The notes under the pieces are model-generated. The model was not told the origin of the DNA. It searched no databases and worked only from the letters and a program-made list of their open reading frames with translations. This document shows positions 9,901-19,300 of a stretch of 40,534 nucleotides of DNA, piece after piece. Within the stretch, counting starts at the first letter, position 1. The number at the start of each line of letters is the position of its first letter. The stretch spans positions 1-40,534 of the forward strand of contig JBMYQA010000017.1 of assembly GCA_049600855.1 (NCBI GenBank). Direction: 5' to 3'. Origin of the DNA: JBMYQA01 sp049600855. GTDB taxonomy: Bacteria; Bacteroidota; Bacteroidia; Cytophagales; Flammeovirgaceae. The translations under genes were made by a program, and so were the position numbers.

Positions 9901-12900
9901 AAATGCATTGCATCAGGTATATAGAAAAAATCTGCAGCACGATGTTGTTGATTCACTGTATATCGGCTCAGTAAAATCTAATATTGGTCATTTAGAGGCT
10001 GCTGCTGGCATTGCTGGTTTTATCAAAACGGTTTTATGCTTACAACATCAGGTAATGCCTAAAAGCCTTCACTGTAAAGTTCCAAATACAAATATTCAAT
10101 GGTCGGATACACCTGTTCGTGTATTGCAAGAAGCGCGAAATTGGAAACAAATGAACCATACTCAACCCAGAAGGGCCGGTGTCAGTTCATTTGGATTCAG
10201 TGGCACAAATGCACACATCATACTCGAAGAATACCGTCATTCCAATAAAAAAACGGAGCACAAAACAACCTCGCGTTCAAGTCACTTACTCAAACTTAGT
10301 GCAGTCAGTCCCAAAGCGCTGCAATTGCAATTGGAGGAATGGTGCTCATTCGTCAAGCATACGACTCATGCTCCCCAAGACATGACCTATGCGGCAAATA
10401 CAGGTATGGCTGAATATGCATATCGGTTGGCGATTCCTTTTGCAAACAAGCAACAGTTGCAAGCTCAATTAGAAAAATGGGCTAAAAGTAACATTAACAA
10501 ATTAGCCAATAACCATATCCAGTTTAATGGATTACGCCCAAACGTCGCTTTCTTGTTTACAGGGCAAGGAGCTCAGTACCATCAGATGGCTAAACAATTA
10601 TATGAAACGAATGCTCAATTCAAATCAACCTTTGATCAGTGTGCCCAATTAATTCAGCATTATGCGCCCACTATTGACATCAAGGCAATACTTTTTGACC
10701 AAGTTGAGCGAGTGAATATTAATGACACCTATCTTGCTCAGCCTGCCTTATTCAGCATTGGTTATTCATTGGCAAAGTTGTGGGTTCATTGGGGCATTAG
10801 CCCGAACTTCGTTGCAGGACATAGCCTTGGTGAAATTACTGCTGCTTGCTTTGCGGAGTATTTAAGCTTAGAAGATGCCATCCAGTTTGTGGTGAAACGC
10901 GGAGCGCTGATGCAATCCACACCCCAACAGGGCGCTATGTTGGTTGTTGAGTGTAATCGCAAACAGGTATTGCCTTATTTATTAAAGTACGAAAATAAGG
11001 TTAGTCTTGCCGCTGAAAACCGTACAACTCAAGTCGTACTTTCAGGATACAAAGAAGAAATTTTTGCCATTGAAACCGAACTCAAAGCAGCAGGTTTTCA
11101 AACCGATTTATTAAAGGTTTCCCATGCCTTTCACTCTCCGTTAATGGAAGGCATTAAGGAAGAAATTCAGCAGGTCGTCCAAAATATCAAGTGGAAAGCT
11201 GGGAAATACCCACTCGTATCAAATCTTAACGGACAGCTTGTAGGCATAAAAACGCTAAGTCAACCCGTATATTGGTGGAAACATTTGCGCGAAACGGTAA
11301 AGTTTAAGGCCTGTTTAGAAACGTTAAAAGAACATCACACTTCCGTTTATTTGGAACTAGGTCCTCATCCTGTACTCACTTCGATGGCCTTAGCTAGCCA
11401 TCCTGATGGCGTACATTGTTTCAGCCTACACCGAAAGCAAACAAATTGGCACGCGCTACTGAATAATTTAGGACAACTATTTTGCGCAGGATATCCAATT
11501 TCTTGGGAAAATGTTGAAAAAGAGTACGGAAGTCGCCAAGTAAGCCTTCCAAAATATGTATTTAACAAGCAACGGTTTTGGATTGCAACACCAACACATG
11601 CGCCAGCGCGTGCCGAAATAGCACAAGAGCAGAACGCTTCGCAAACTGTAAATATGCTTCACTGGTGGGATGAAACGCCCATAAGCATACAGCGACAACA
11701 GATCGAGTCATTTTTAATGGAGGAAATTAGTGATCTACTTCAATATCAAATCACCAAGAATCAGTGCGCTGAAAACTTGATGAAGTATGGGTTAGATTCC
11801 CTGATGTTGGTGAGACTTAAGAACAGGTTTAGCCTCCAATTTGAAAAAAATGTTCCATTAAAGGGCTTTTTGGCAAATCCAACGATCAACGCCCTATCCA
11901 AATACTTAGTTGGGCAACATCAAACGGCAGAAACTCAGCTCCCTGCACCGCTACCAGTTCGCGAAGAGTTTCCTTTGTCTTTTGCTCAGAAGCGACTGTA
12001 CTTTTTGCAAAAGTTGTCTCCCTTGTCTCCTGCATGGAATCAAACTTGCCGTTTGAATATTCAAGGAAAACTTGACCGAACTAAATTAGCCTTGAGCTTA
12101 CAATTACTTCAGGAAAGACACGAGCTACTTCGCGTGAAACTCAAAGAAGTGGCTCGTGGTCAAACACAAGTGCTCGTTCATGATCAATTGCGTCTTGAGT
12201 ATGTGGATTTTAGACCGTATCATCCAGCAATACAAGAAGGCATGATTCAGTTGGAAACCTTGAAACAAGCACGAACAGTATTCGATTTGACAACTGAACT
12301 TCCTTTACGCGCTTTTTTATATCAATTGGAAGATCATCATTATCATTTAGTCATTGTTTACCACCACAGTATTGCAGATGGCTGGACCTTGGTCAATATT
12401 CTACTCAAAGAGTTAGCGCTACTTTATGTCGATCAGAAGAATCAACTCCCGGAGTTAACACATAGCTATCGAGATTTTATTGAGTGGCAACAGCAAACTG
12501 TACTCCATCGCGCACATGAGCTAAAAAGCTATTGGAAACAGGTTTTACAAAACTTCCCTACCCCACCTACCTTTTACAGTCAGCATATTACCGCTGCTTC
12601 TGATGAGGCATATCAAGGAGAGAAAGTCCACCTAATCGTTGGCACGCATCTTTCTAAAAGTATAGATGTATTTTCAAAAGAACAGGGCATCACACCTTTT
12701 TCATTATGGATGGGCTTACTGTATGTGGTACTCTCAAAAATTTCCAATCAATACGATTTGATTATAGGCATTCCCGTTTCTAATCGAGTAAATGAAGCAT
12801 TTGAATACCTATTTGGGGATTTTACCAACTTTCTACCCTTGCGGATACAACAATCTGCTTTTACTACTTTTAAGGAACTATTGGAGTACATCCACAAAGA

Positions 12901-15900
12901 AAGAAATGAGGCCATTGCCCATGCAGATTACCCGTTTGAGCAAATTGTAGCAGACGTTTGTCACGAAAGGGAGTTAGAAGGCACACAACTGTTTAATGTC
13001 GCATTTGCCATGCACAATTACTTGCATGACCTCTCCCATGATTGGGGAAGTGAACTAGATGTGCAATTTATAGATCCAGTCGCTCAGTTTGATAATGGAA
13101 CCTCCGAACTTGATTTGATTTTTGAAGTGGCCAGAACCGAAAAAGGATGGGTCATTGAATGTGAGTTTGACAAGCAGCGATTTGAAAGAAATACCGTAGT
13201 TAAATTGCTAGAAACGTATGAGCGTGTCATGGCGTTGGTGATAGCACAACCAGCACTAGAAATTTATAAAATACCTTTATTAGATTCCAACGAACAACAG
13301 CACTTTCTCCAAAGCTTGCACACCAGCCAGACCATCAACCAACAGGCATATGACACCGTACATGAGCGTTTTGCTGAAGTGGCAACCAACTATACAGAAA
13401 AAATTGCCCTGCGCTATGGCGATCAACAAATTACTTATGGGGAATTAGCCAAAAAGTCAGATCAATTGGCTGTCCACTTATGTGAATTGGGTGTTCAAGT
13501 AGAGACAAAAGTGGGCATCTTTATGGATCGCTCGATTGAGCTCATTATAGCTATGCTTGGGATTTGGAAAGCAGGGGCTTGTTTTGTCCCCCTAGATACC
13601 AAACATCCAGATAATCGCTTGTTATTTCAGCTCAGTGAAAGTGACAGCCAACTGCTACTCACTCAGCAACACCTCACAAATCGCTTATCAGCTTACGAGG
13701 GGTACCGACTCAAAATTGATACCTTGAAGTGGGAGTCCAATGTACCACCTCCCAAACGTATATACTACCCTGATGCTTTAGCCTACATCATTTTTACTTC
13801 GGGTTCTACAGGAAAAAGCAAAGGGGTTGAAGTAAGTCATCGCAATGTCATGCGATTATTTGACCAAACTCAATCCTTATTTGATTTTAATGCCGCTGAC
13901 GTTTGGTCCATGTTCCATTCTCAGGCATTCGACTTTTCTGTTTGGGAAATTTGGGGAGCCTTACTAACTGGCGGTACCTTGGCGATTGTCCCGTCTGAAG
14001 TGGCTCAATCTCCTGAAGATTTTTACCATTTTATGGTTCAACATCAGGTTACTGTACTGAATCAAACTCCTGTTGCATTTAAAAGTTTATTCCAATTTGC
14101 ACAAGAAAAAGATTCAGCTCCGCTGGTAGCCCTCCGTTGGATAATCTTTGGAGGAGATGCCTTAGACATGAGCTTAATTGAAAAATGGTTTATGCATTTC
14201 TCCCAACTTCAAACTAGGCTGGTCAACATGTATGGCATTACAGAAACTACGGTACATGTTACCTTCAAAGAGTTGACTTTGCAGGAAGCCAAACAATGGC
14301 AAATCAGTCCGATTGGTACTGGCATTCCTGATTTATTTTTAATGGTGCTAGATGAGCAATTGCAACCCCTTCCTAATGATGTACCTGGAGAATTATACGT
14401 TGGAGGTGGAGGCGTAAGCAGAGGATATACGCACCAACCCAGCCTCACGGCAGAACGGTTTATACCAAATCCATTTTCCACTACTGTGCCTGGAACTCGA
14501 ATTTATAAAACTGGAGATATTGTAGTGCAAAGAAGTACAGGCGAATTAGAATACATTAAGCGCGCAGATCATCAAGTAAAAATCAGGGGCTTTAGAATTG
14601 AGCTGGGTGAAATTAAACAAACCATTTTACAACATGAGTATGTAAATGATGCGCATATTCAATGCCTGAAAGAAGGTGAAGAGCAGTACATTACTGCCTA
14701 CATAAAGCCTAATCAGTTAATCCAACACGTGGAACAAACGTCATTATGGCAATCTGTTTTTGATCAAACTTACCTCAATACGGATACACAACGCCATGAA
14801 AATCAATTTATAGGTTGGAACAATAGTTATACAGGAAAAGCCATTCCAAACCACGAAATGGAAGATTGGGTTGCCGACACTTGCGCCAAAATAAAAGCAC
14901 TAAACCCTCGTAGAGTATTAGAAATTGGATGTGGAAAAGGGCTTATTCTACTCCCAATAAGCGAATTATGTGATTTCTATTATGGAATTGACATCTCTGG
15001 GGAAGCCATCGATTACCTGTCAGAAAAAGTAGGTAACAACCCTAAAATCAAGCTCGAAAAACGCCCAGCACATGACATTACTGCCATTGACGAAACGAAT
15101 TTTGATGTCATCATTTTCAATTCAGTCGTGCAGTTTTTTCCAAACCTCGATTATTTAGAAAATATACTTCCTGCTATCTTCGCAAAATTAACGGATACTG
15201 GCTCAATCTTTTTGGGTGATATTCGGGACTTTAGGTTAATCCAGGAATTTCATGCGGATGTTTTAGCGCATCGCATCAATGAAAACGAATTAGTACATAA
15301 GCATCAAATCAATACGCAAATTCAGGAAGAGGAAGAACTGTTAATCGATCCTGCATTTTTTGATCAATTGCCACATCGGTTTCCAGAAATTAATCGGGTT
15401 GAGTTGCAGCTAAAGACTAGTGCCCATAACAATGAAATGTCATTATTTCGCTACGATGTTACCTTGACAAAAGGCACATCCACAGTCCAAAACGCTAACC
15501 TTACAGGGGTGGAGTATCATTGGGGTAACGACATTACTTCAGTAGCCCAATTGCCTCAATACTTATCCGATGCGTATGATTGGATATGCATTCGTCAAAT
15601 TCCAAATCGCAGGGTAGCCAGAGGGAATGCGCTTTTCAAAAAACTCGAACAAACTCATGAATGCTTTAGCTCGGAATTAAAAAAGTTGATTCAGCAGGAT
15701 TTCCCAAATCACATTGAACCCAATACATTACTGGCTATCAATCAACACTTTAACGCCAAGTTGTTGGTGAGTAACGATCCTTTATCCTTTGATATACTAT
15801 TTTATCAAAAAGATGTGCATCCCCAATCCATTCCTTCAGTTATTTTGGATAATTCACCTCGGGGACATGCTAACCTACCAGCTAAAGGGTTTGCTTATCG

Positions 15901-16336
15901 GCAAATACGGATTGCTTTGCAGGATTACTTAAAAGCGCAATTACCTTACTACATGCAACCTGCTTATTGGGTTTTCTTAGAACAATTTCCATTAACTGTA
16001 AATGGGAAAATAGATCAAAAAAACCTCCCTAAGCCAAATAGAACAGTTATTCATACGAATGAAGGGGCTTATGTTGCGCCAACTTCGCCGATTCAAGAGA
16101 TATTGGTAGAGATTTGGGAATCGGTGTTGGGCGTAAACCAAGTTAGCGTAACCGATAATTTCTTTGAAGTTGGGGGACATTCCTTATTGGCGGCTAATGT
16201 ACTTTCTCATATTCGCGAAACTTTTCAGTTAGAGATGCCGCTTCGATTGATGCTAGAATGTCAAACGATTGAAGAACAAGAAGATGCAATTGTAAAAGCT
16301 TTGAGTGAGGTCATGACTAAAGAAGCCTTAATCTAA
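6914..16336 (+). CDS. Hybrid FAAL/PKS/NRPS: FAAL-ACP-KS-AT-ACP-C-A(Thr)-nMT-T
   Basis: 3140 residues; loading protein of the line. FAAL ~1-575 (FTSGSTSFPKG from ~162, PGYGMAEAT ~311) adenylates a fatty acid and passes it to ACP ~590-665 (Ser619, unusual context YHLGSLEM). KS ~678-1105 has Cys849, His984 and His1026. AT ~1211-1520 is intact, with GQGAQ, GHSLGE (Ser1304) and HAFHS, the malonyl-CoA signature. ACP ~1595-1665 has Ser1629. No KR, DH or ER is present, so a beta-ketoacyl chain is passed to C ~1685-2115 (HHSIADG, His1818). A ~2135-2580 reads DFWNIGMVH plus the conserved Lys, the threonine code. An N-methyltransferase (~2610-2855, LEIGCGKG) sits between A8 and A9, predicting N-methyl-threonine. 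T ~3045-3120 has Ser3090. No Shine-Dalgarno site is obvious. Confidence 0.95.
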   Translation: MRELILRKIEKLAQETPEQIAFKFIAGKKEHHLTYQQIVEKAKQLAVVLHEREATHERVVLYFSNDPNFIISLLACFFSGAIAVPLKQPNPKHFHQKFDKIKETCQPKLVLCDQKFFNRINQNSKTQSGCEWINVEALAFNEKAKYDQYNTVHNAPEIAYLQFTSGSTSFPKGVIIEFTQLHFAVQDLANGWPLNDKSVTVSWLPFYHDMGLVFGVLFPLLNGVMGIISTPTGFISSPLSWLETISTYQATHTCAPNFAFDACTKAQAKSPKQLDLSSLKLLMNGAEFIQAQTLTAFFETFNAYGLKKTMFCPGYGMAEATLKITALPTEDSYISLQLDRDEFEKNRIQIVQREESKPTIEVIGCGWSGIDAEIVIVDPQSATPVAPNQIGEIWVHSKSVGSGYWGNEQQTQQTFRNALPTTDKLFLRTGDLGFIHQDQLFITGRIKELIIINGRNIYPQDIEVLAAAAHQDCYMNAGAAFFISEGGAEKVVVVQEVKNHGNHKQRYQLIAESIRENLFDALEVNPVDVVLVRKAQVSKTSSGKIQRLTNKGRYLNKQLNQLYSLKDDQVKSTDNQSIETNKSLRKLQNWLIAWVSDNSGIGTKEVSTTKSFAHYHLGSLEMVKLAVDLEKHLNRKLPTTIGFDYPNIQAISNHLLGFPIGEQASPKREKEKPPRSESNDIAVIGMACRFPQASSLEAFWELLHKGIDTVSEIPLSRWDNTAYYHQNPEKPNKTYSKNGAFLEDIDLFDHEFFQLSPAEATHLDPRQRLLLEVCWHSLQDARLRPDQLHESTGTFIGISDQQEYLEKIIANGHIDNSYIATGNAASMASGRLASALNINGPCLSIDTACSSSLVALHLACSNLLSGECDTAITGGVQLMLQPEPSVILSRMNLLSPDGRCKSFDDAANGYVRGEGCGIVILKRLDDAIAENLPIKAVIKGSAINHDGKSQSLTAPNFTAQCKVITKALAEAQVKPQSINFVEAHGSGTMLGDSIEVNALHQVYRKNLQHDVVDSLYIGSVKSNIGHLEAAAGIAGFIKTVLCLQHQVMPKSLHCKVPNTNIQWSDTPVRVLQEARNWKQMNHTQPRRAGVSSFGFSGTNAHIILEEYRHSNKKTEHKTTSRSSHLLKLSAVSPKALQLQLEEWCSFVKHTTHAPQDMTYAANTGMAEYAYRLAIPFANKQQLQAQLEKWAKSNINKLANNHIQFNGLRPNVAFLFTGQGAQYHQMAKQLYETNAQFKSTFDQCAQLIQHYAPTIDIKAILFDQVERVNINDTYLAQPALFSIGYSLAKLWVHWGISPNFVAGHSLGEITAACFAEYLSLEDAIQFVVKRGALMQSTPQQGAMLVVECNRKQVLPYLLKYENKVSLAAENRTTQVVLSGYKEEIFAIETELKAAGFQTDLLKVSHAFHSPLMEGIKEEIQQVVQNIKWKAGKYPLVSNLNGQLVGIKTLSQPVYWWKHLRETVKFKACLETLKEHHTSVYLELGPHPVLTSMALASHPDGVHCFSLHRKQTNWHALLNNLGQLFCAGYPISWENVEKEYGSRQVSLPKYVFNKQRFWIATPTHAPARAEIAQEQNASQTVNMLHWWDETPISIQRQQIESFLMEEISDLLQYQITKNQCAENLMKYGLDSLMLVRLKNRFSLQFEKNVPLKGFLANPTINALSKYLVGQHQTAETQLPAPLPVREEFPLSFAQKRLYFLQKLSPLSPAWNQTCRLNIQGKLDRTKLALSLQLLQERHELLRVKLKEVARGQTQVLVHDQLRLEYVDFRPYHPAIQEGMIQLETLKQARTVFDLTTELPLRAFLYQLEDHHYHLVIVYHHSIADGWTLVNILLKELALLYVDQKNQLPELTHSYRDFIEWQQQTVLHRAHELKSYWKQVLQNFPTPPTFYSQHITAASDEAYQGEKVHLIVGTHLSKSIDVFSKEQGITPFSLWMGLLYVVLSKISNQYDLIIGIPVSNRVNEAFEYLFGDFTNFLPLRIQQSAFTTFKELLEYIHKERNEAIAHADYPFEQIVADVCHERELEGTQLFNVAFAMHNYLHDLSHDWGSELDVQFIDPVAQFDNGTSELDLIFEVARTEKGWVIECEFDKQRFERNTVVKLLETYERVMALVIAQPALEIYKIPLLDSNEQQHFLQSLHTSQTINQQAYDTVHERFAEVATNYTEKIALRYGDQQITYGELAKKSDQLAVHLCELGVQVETKVGIFMDRSIELIIAMLGIWKAGACFVPLDTKHPDNRLLFQLSESDSQLLLTQQHLTNRLSAYEGYRLKIDTLKWESNVPPPKRIYYPDALAYIIFTSGSTGKSKGVEVSHRNVMRLFDQTQSLFDFNAADVWSMFHSQAFDFSVWEIWGALLTGGTLAIVPSEVAQSPEDFYHFMVQHQVTVLNQTPVAFKSLFQFAQEKDSAPLVALRWIIFGGDALDMSLIEKWFMHFSQLQTRLVNMYGITETTVHVTFKELTLQEAKQWQISPIGTGIPDLFLMVLDEQLQPLPNDVPGELYVGGGGVSRGYTHQPSLTAERFIPNPFSTTVPGTRIYKTGDIVVQRSTGELEYIKRADHQVKIRGFRIELGEIKQTILQHEYVNDAHIQCLKEGEEQYITAYIKPNQLIQHVEQTSLWQSVFDQTYLNTDTQRHENQFIGWNNSYTGKAIPNHEMEDWVADTCAKIKALNPRRVLEIGCGKGLILLPISELCDFYYGIDISGEAIDYLSEKVGNNPKIKLEKRPAHDITAIDETNFDVIIFNSVVQFFPNLDYLENILPAIFAKLTDTGSIFLGDIRDFRLIQEFHADVLAHRINENELVHKHQINTQIQEEEELLIDPAFFDQLPHRFPEINRVELQLKTSAHNNEMSLFRYDVTLTKGTSTVQNANLTGVEYHWGNDITSVAQLPQYLSDAYDWICIRQIPNRRVARGNALFKKLEQTHECFSSELKKLIQQDFPNHIEPNTLLAINQHFNAKLLVSNDPLSFDILFYQKDVHPQSIPSVILDNSPRGHANLPAKGFAYRQIRIALQDYLKAQLPYYMQPAYWVFLEQFPLTVNGKIDQKNLPKPNRTVIHTNEGAYVAPTSPIQEILVEIWESVLGVNQVSVTDNFFEVGGHSLLAANVLSHIRETFQLEMPLRLMLECQTIEEQEDAIVKALSEVMTKEALI

Positions 16337-16358
16337 CCAAGTGAACTTGTAAAGACTT

Positions 16359-19300
16359 ATGGAAAATAAAGAATCTAAAATCAGGAATTTTTCTAGAAGT
16401 GAATTAGAAAAGATACTCGCACAACGCAAGCAAGTGCAATCACTTGATAGCGATTTAACAATCACAAAAGTCACGAATAAACCCAAACAGGTTCCGCTTT
16501 CATTTTCTCAAAGACGGCTATGGTTTTTAGATCAGTATATCTCTAATTCCGCTGCCTATAATATACCCGTTGTATTAAAGCTCGTAGGTGAGGTTGATTT
16601 AAACGCACTGAAAACGGCCTTGAGTCAATTGGTAGAACGGCACGATAGTTTACACAGCATTGTGGTAAACCATGATGGCGAAGGCTATCAAAAAGTGCTT
16701 GAAAGTTATCAATTTGACTGCCAAGTTAGTGAGGCCACCTCACATTGGGAAGAAGAAATCCGCCATGAAGTCTTTCGTCCTTTTAAACTGAATGAGGAAA
16801 TCCCTATTCGAGCAAGATTAATCAGCTTCCCAGATGCTACGGCAATTTTATGCATCACCATTCATCACATTGCCGCAGATGGTTGGTCATTAGGCATTCT
16901 TTTAAAAGACTTGAATGAATTATATGAAAACCAGCTCAGCGAGAACCCGAAGCAATTGGCTCCGCTTGCTATTCAATATGCAGATTATGCCCTTTGGCAA
17001 CAAGAATTTTCAAAAACAGCGACATTTTCAAAACAAGAAGCGTATTGGCAGGATACTTTGAAAGACTGTGACAAGCTCCTTCACCTACCGACTGATTTTA
17101 CGCGTCCTCAAGAAAAGCAATACACTGGTGCTACTTATTTGCTGAAAGTTCCCCAAGCGCTAAAGCAGCAAATGCAAGCCTTCTTCAAAAGTAAAGGCGT
17201 TACTGATTTTACGGGAATGATGGCTGTTTATCAGTTATTACTTGCCAAATTAACCCAACAAAACAGCTTTGCCGTTGGATTTCCGATCGCGAATCGGCAT
17301 CAACTTGCGGTACAATCTTTAATCGGCTATTTCTCAAATACCTTAGTATTAAACGCTACTGTTGATCAGTCTCACAACTTTTTATCGCTGTTAGCACTTG
17401 TCAAAGAGCGGATGTTATCCGCTACACAGCATCAAGATATGCCTTTTGAGCGACTAGCACAAACATTAGTAACTACGCGGGATACTGCATATACGCCATT
17501 GTTTCAAGCAGCTTTTTTCTTTCAAAATGCTCCTTTGCCTGATTTTAAATTAGGCGATTGCCAAGTAAAGTACATCAACTATCACAATGGTTCATCGAAG
17601 TTTGATCTGACTTTACAAGCTACGCATCTGAATGATGAAATGGAGTTAGAATTTGAATATGATAATGCCTTATTTCATGAAAGTACGATTGCACTCTGGG
17701 CAGATAGTTACCTTCACCTACTTAAAGCGGTAATTACACAACCCCAAAAGCCCCTTCGATGGATAGAACTCTGCACCGATGAGTTGCGACAAAAATTCAA
17801 TAAATGGAATGAAACTGAATTGCACTCGTCATTTACAGGCACCATTTATTCTAAGGTGTATCAACAAAGCCTTAAAAAGCCAACGGGTACAGCACTGGTA
17901 CACCGAGATCAATCACTCACCTATGCTGAACTTGAAAAGCGCGTCAACCAAATTGCCCATGCATTAATCCAGTCTAAGGTGCAATCAGGTGATCGAGTAG
18001 CCATTTACCTAGATCGCTCGTGTGAGCTGATCGCAGCCATTCTTGCAGTATTAAAGGTTGGGGCATGCTATGTGCCAATCGATCCAGAGTATCCAGCTAA
18101 AAGAATTGCTTATGTGCTTGAGGATTCCGCTGCTACAACCATCATTACAGAAACAAAGTACAGGAAAAATACACGCAACTACCCCTGTATTATTAGCAAT
18201 GAAATTACGCCACACGGCGAGGTGGAAAACATCGTTCCTAGAGCGATTTCGCCACAAAGCCCTGCTTACATTTATTATACCTCGGGTTCATCAGGTCAGC
18301 CCAAAGGCGTGGTAGTCAGTCATGCCAATGTTCATAACTTCTTTTTAAGTATGAATGAGGTCTTGTCTGTTGATGAGCAAAGCGTTTGGCATTCAGTTAC
18401 AGGCATTTCCTTCGACATCTCCATTTTGGAATTATTTTGGACCTTATCCAATGGCTTAAAAGTAGTGATTCAAGATGCGCTGTTGTTGTCAAAACGAACG
18501 AGCAATCAGGTTAAACCTATGGGATTTAGCTTGTTTTTCTTTTCTTCTAAATTTGATCAGCATGATTCGTATCAGTTCATACAAAACTGTGCTGCTTTTG
18601 CAGATCAATCAGGTTTTGAAGCCATTTGGACTCCTGAACGGCATTTTAATAAATTTGGTGGGCAGTTTCCCAACCCAGTCTTAACCTCAGCGATGTTGGC
18701 CGCTACTACGCAGCAACTCCAAATTAGGGCAGGCAGTGTGGTCGTTCCTTTGCATAGCCCAATTAGAATTGCAGAAGATTGGGCGGTATTAGACCACATG
18801 TCTAAAGGAAGAGTGGGCCTTTCCTTGGCTTCGGGTTGGCATCCCGACGATTTTGTGATTGCACCAGAAAACTTTGAGCAACGACATCAAATCCTAAAAA
18901 ATAGCGTAAAAGAGTTGCGTTCACTTTGGCAAGGCCAAGAAAAACAATACTTAAACGGAAAAGGCATCGAAAAATCCATTCAGATCTACCCTACGCCTTT
19001 ACGCAACGATATCCCAATGTGGCTTACAGCAGCCTCTAACCCCAAAACGTTTCAAATGGCTGGGCAATTGGGTTGTCACCTATTAACGCATTTATTGGGA
19101 CAATCTCCCCAAGAACTATCTGAAAAGATTAAACTATACCGAGACGAGTTAGCCCTGCATCATCCTGAAAAGGAAGGTAAAGTGACTTTAATGTTGCATA
19201 CCTATGTAGGAGCAGATCCAGATGAAGTGAAGGATAAAGTATACGAACCCTTTTGCCAATACTTGTTGCACTCGTATGAACTCATCACAAAGTTAGCGCC

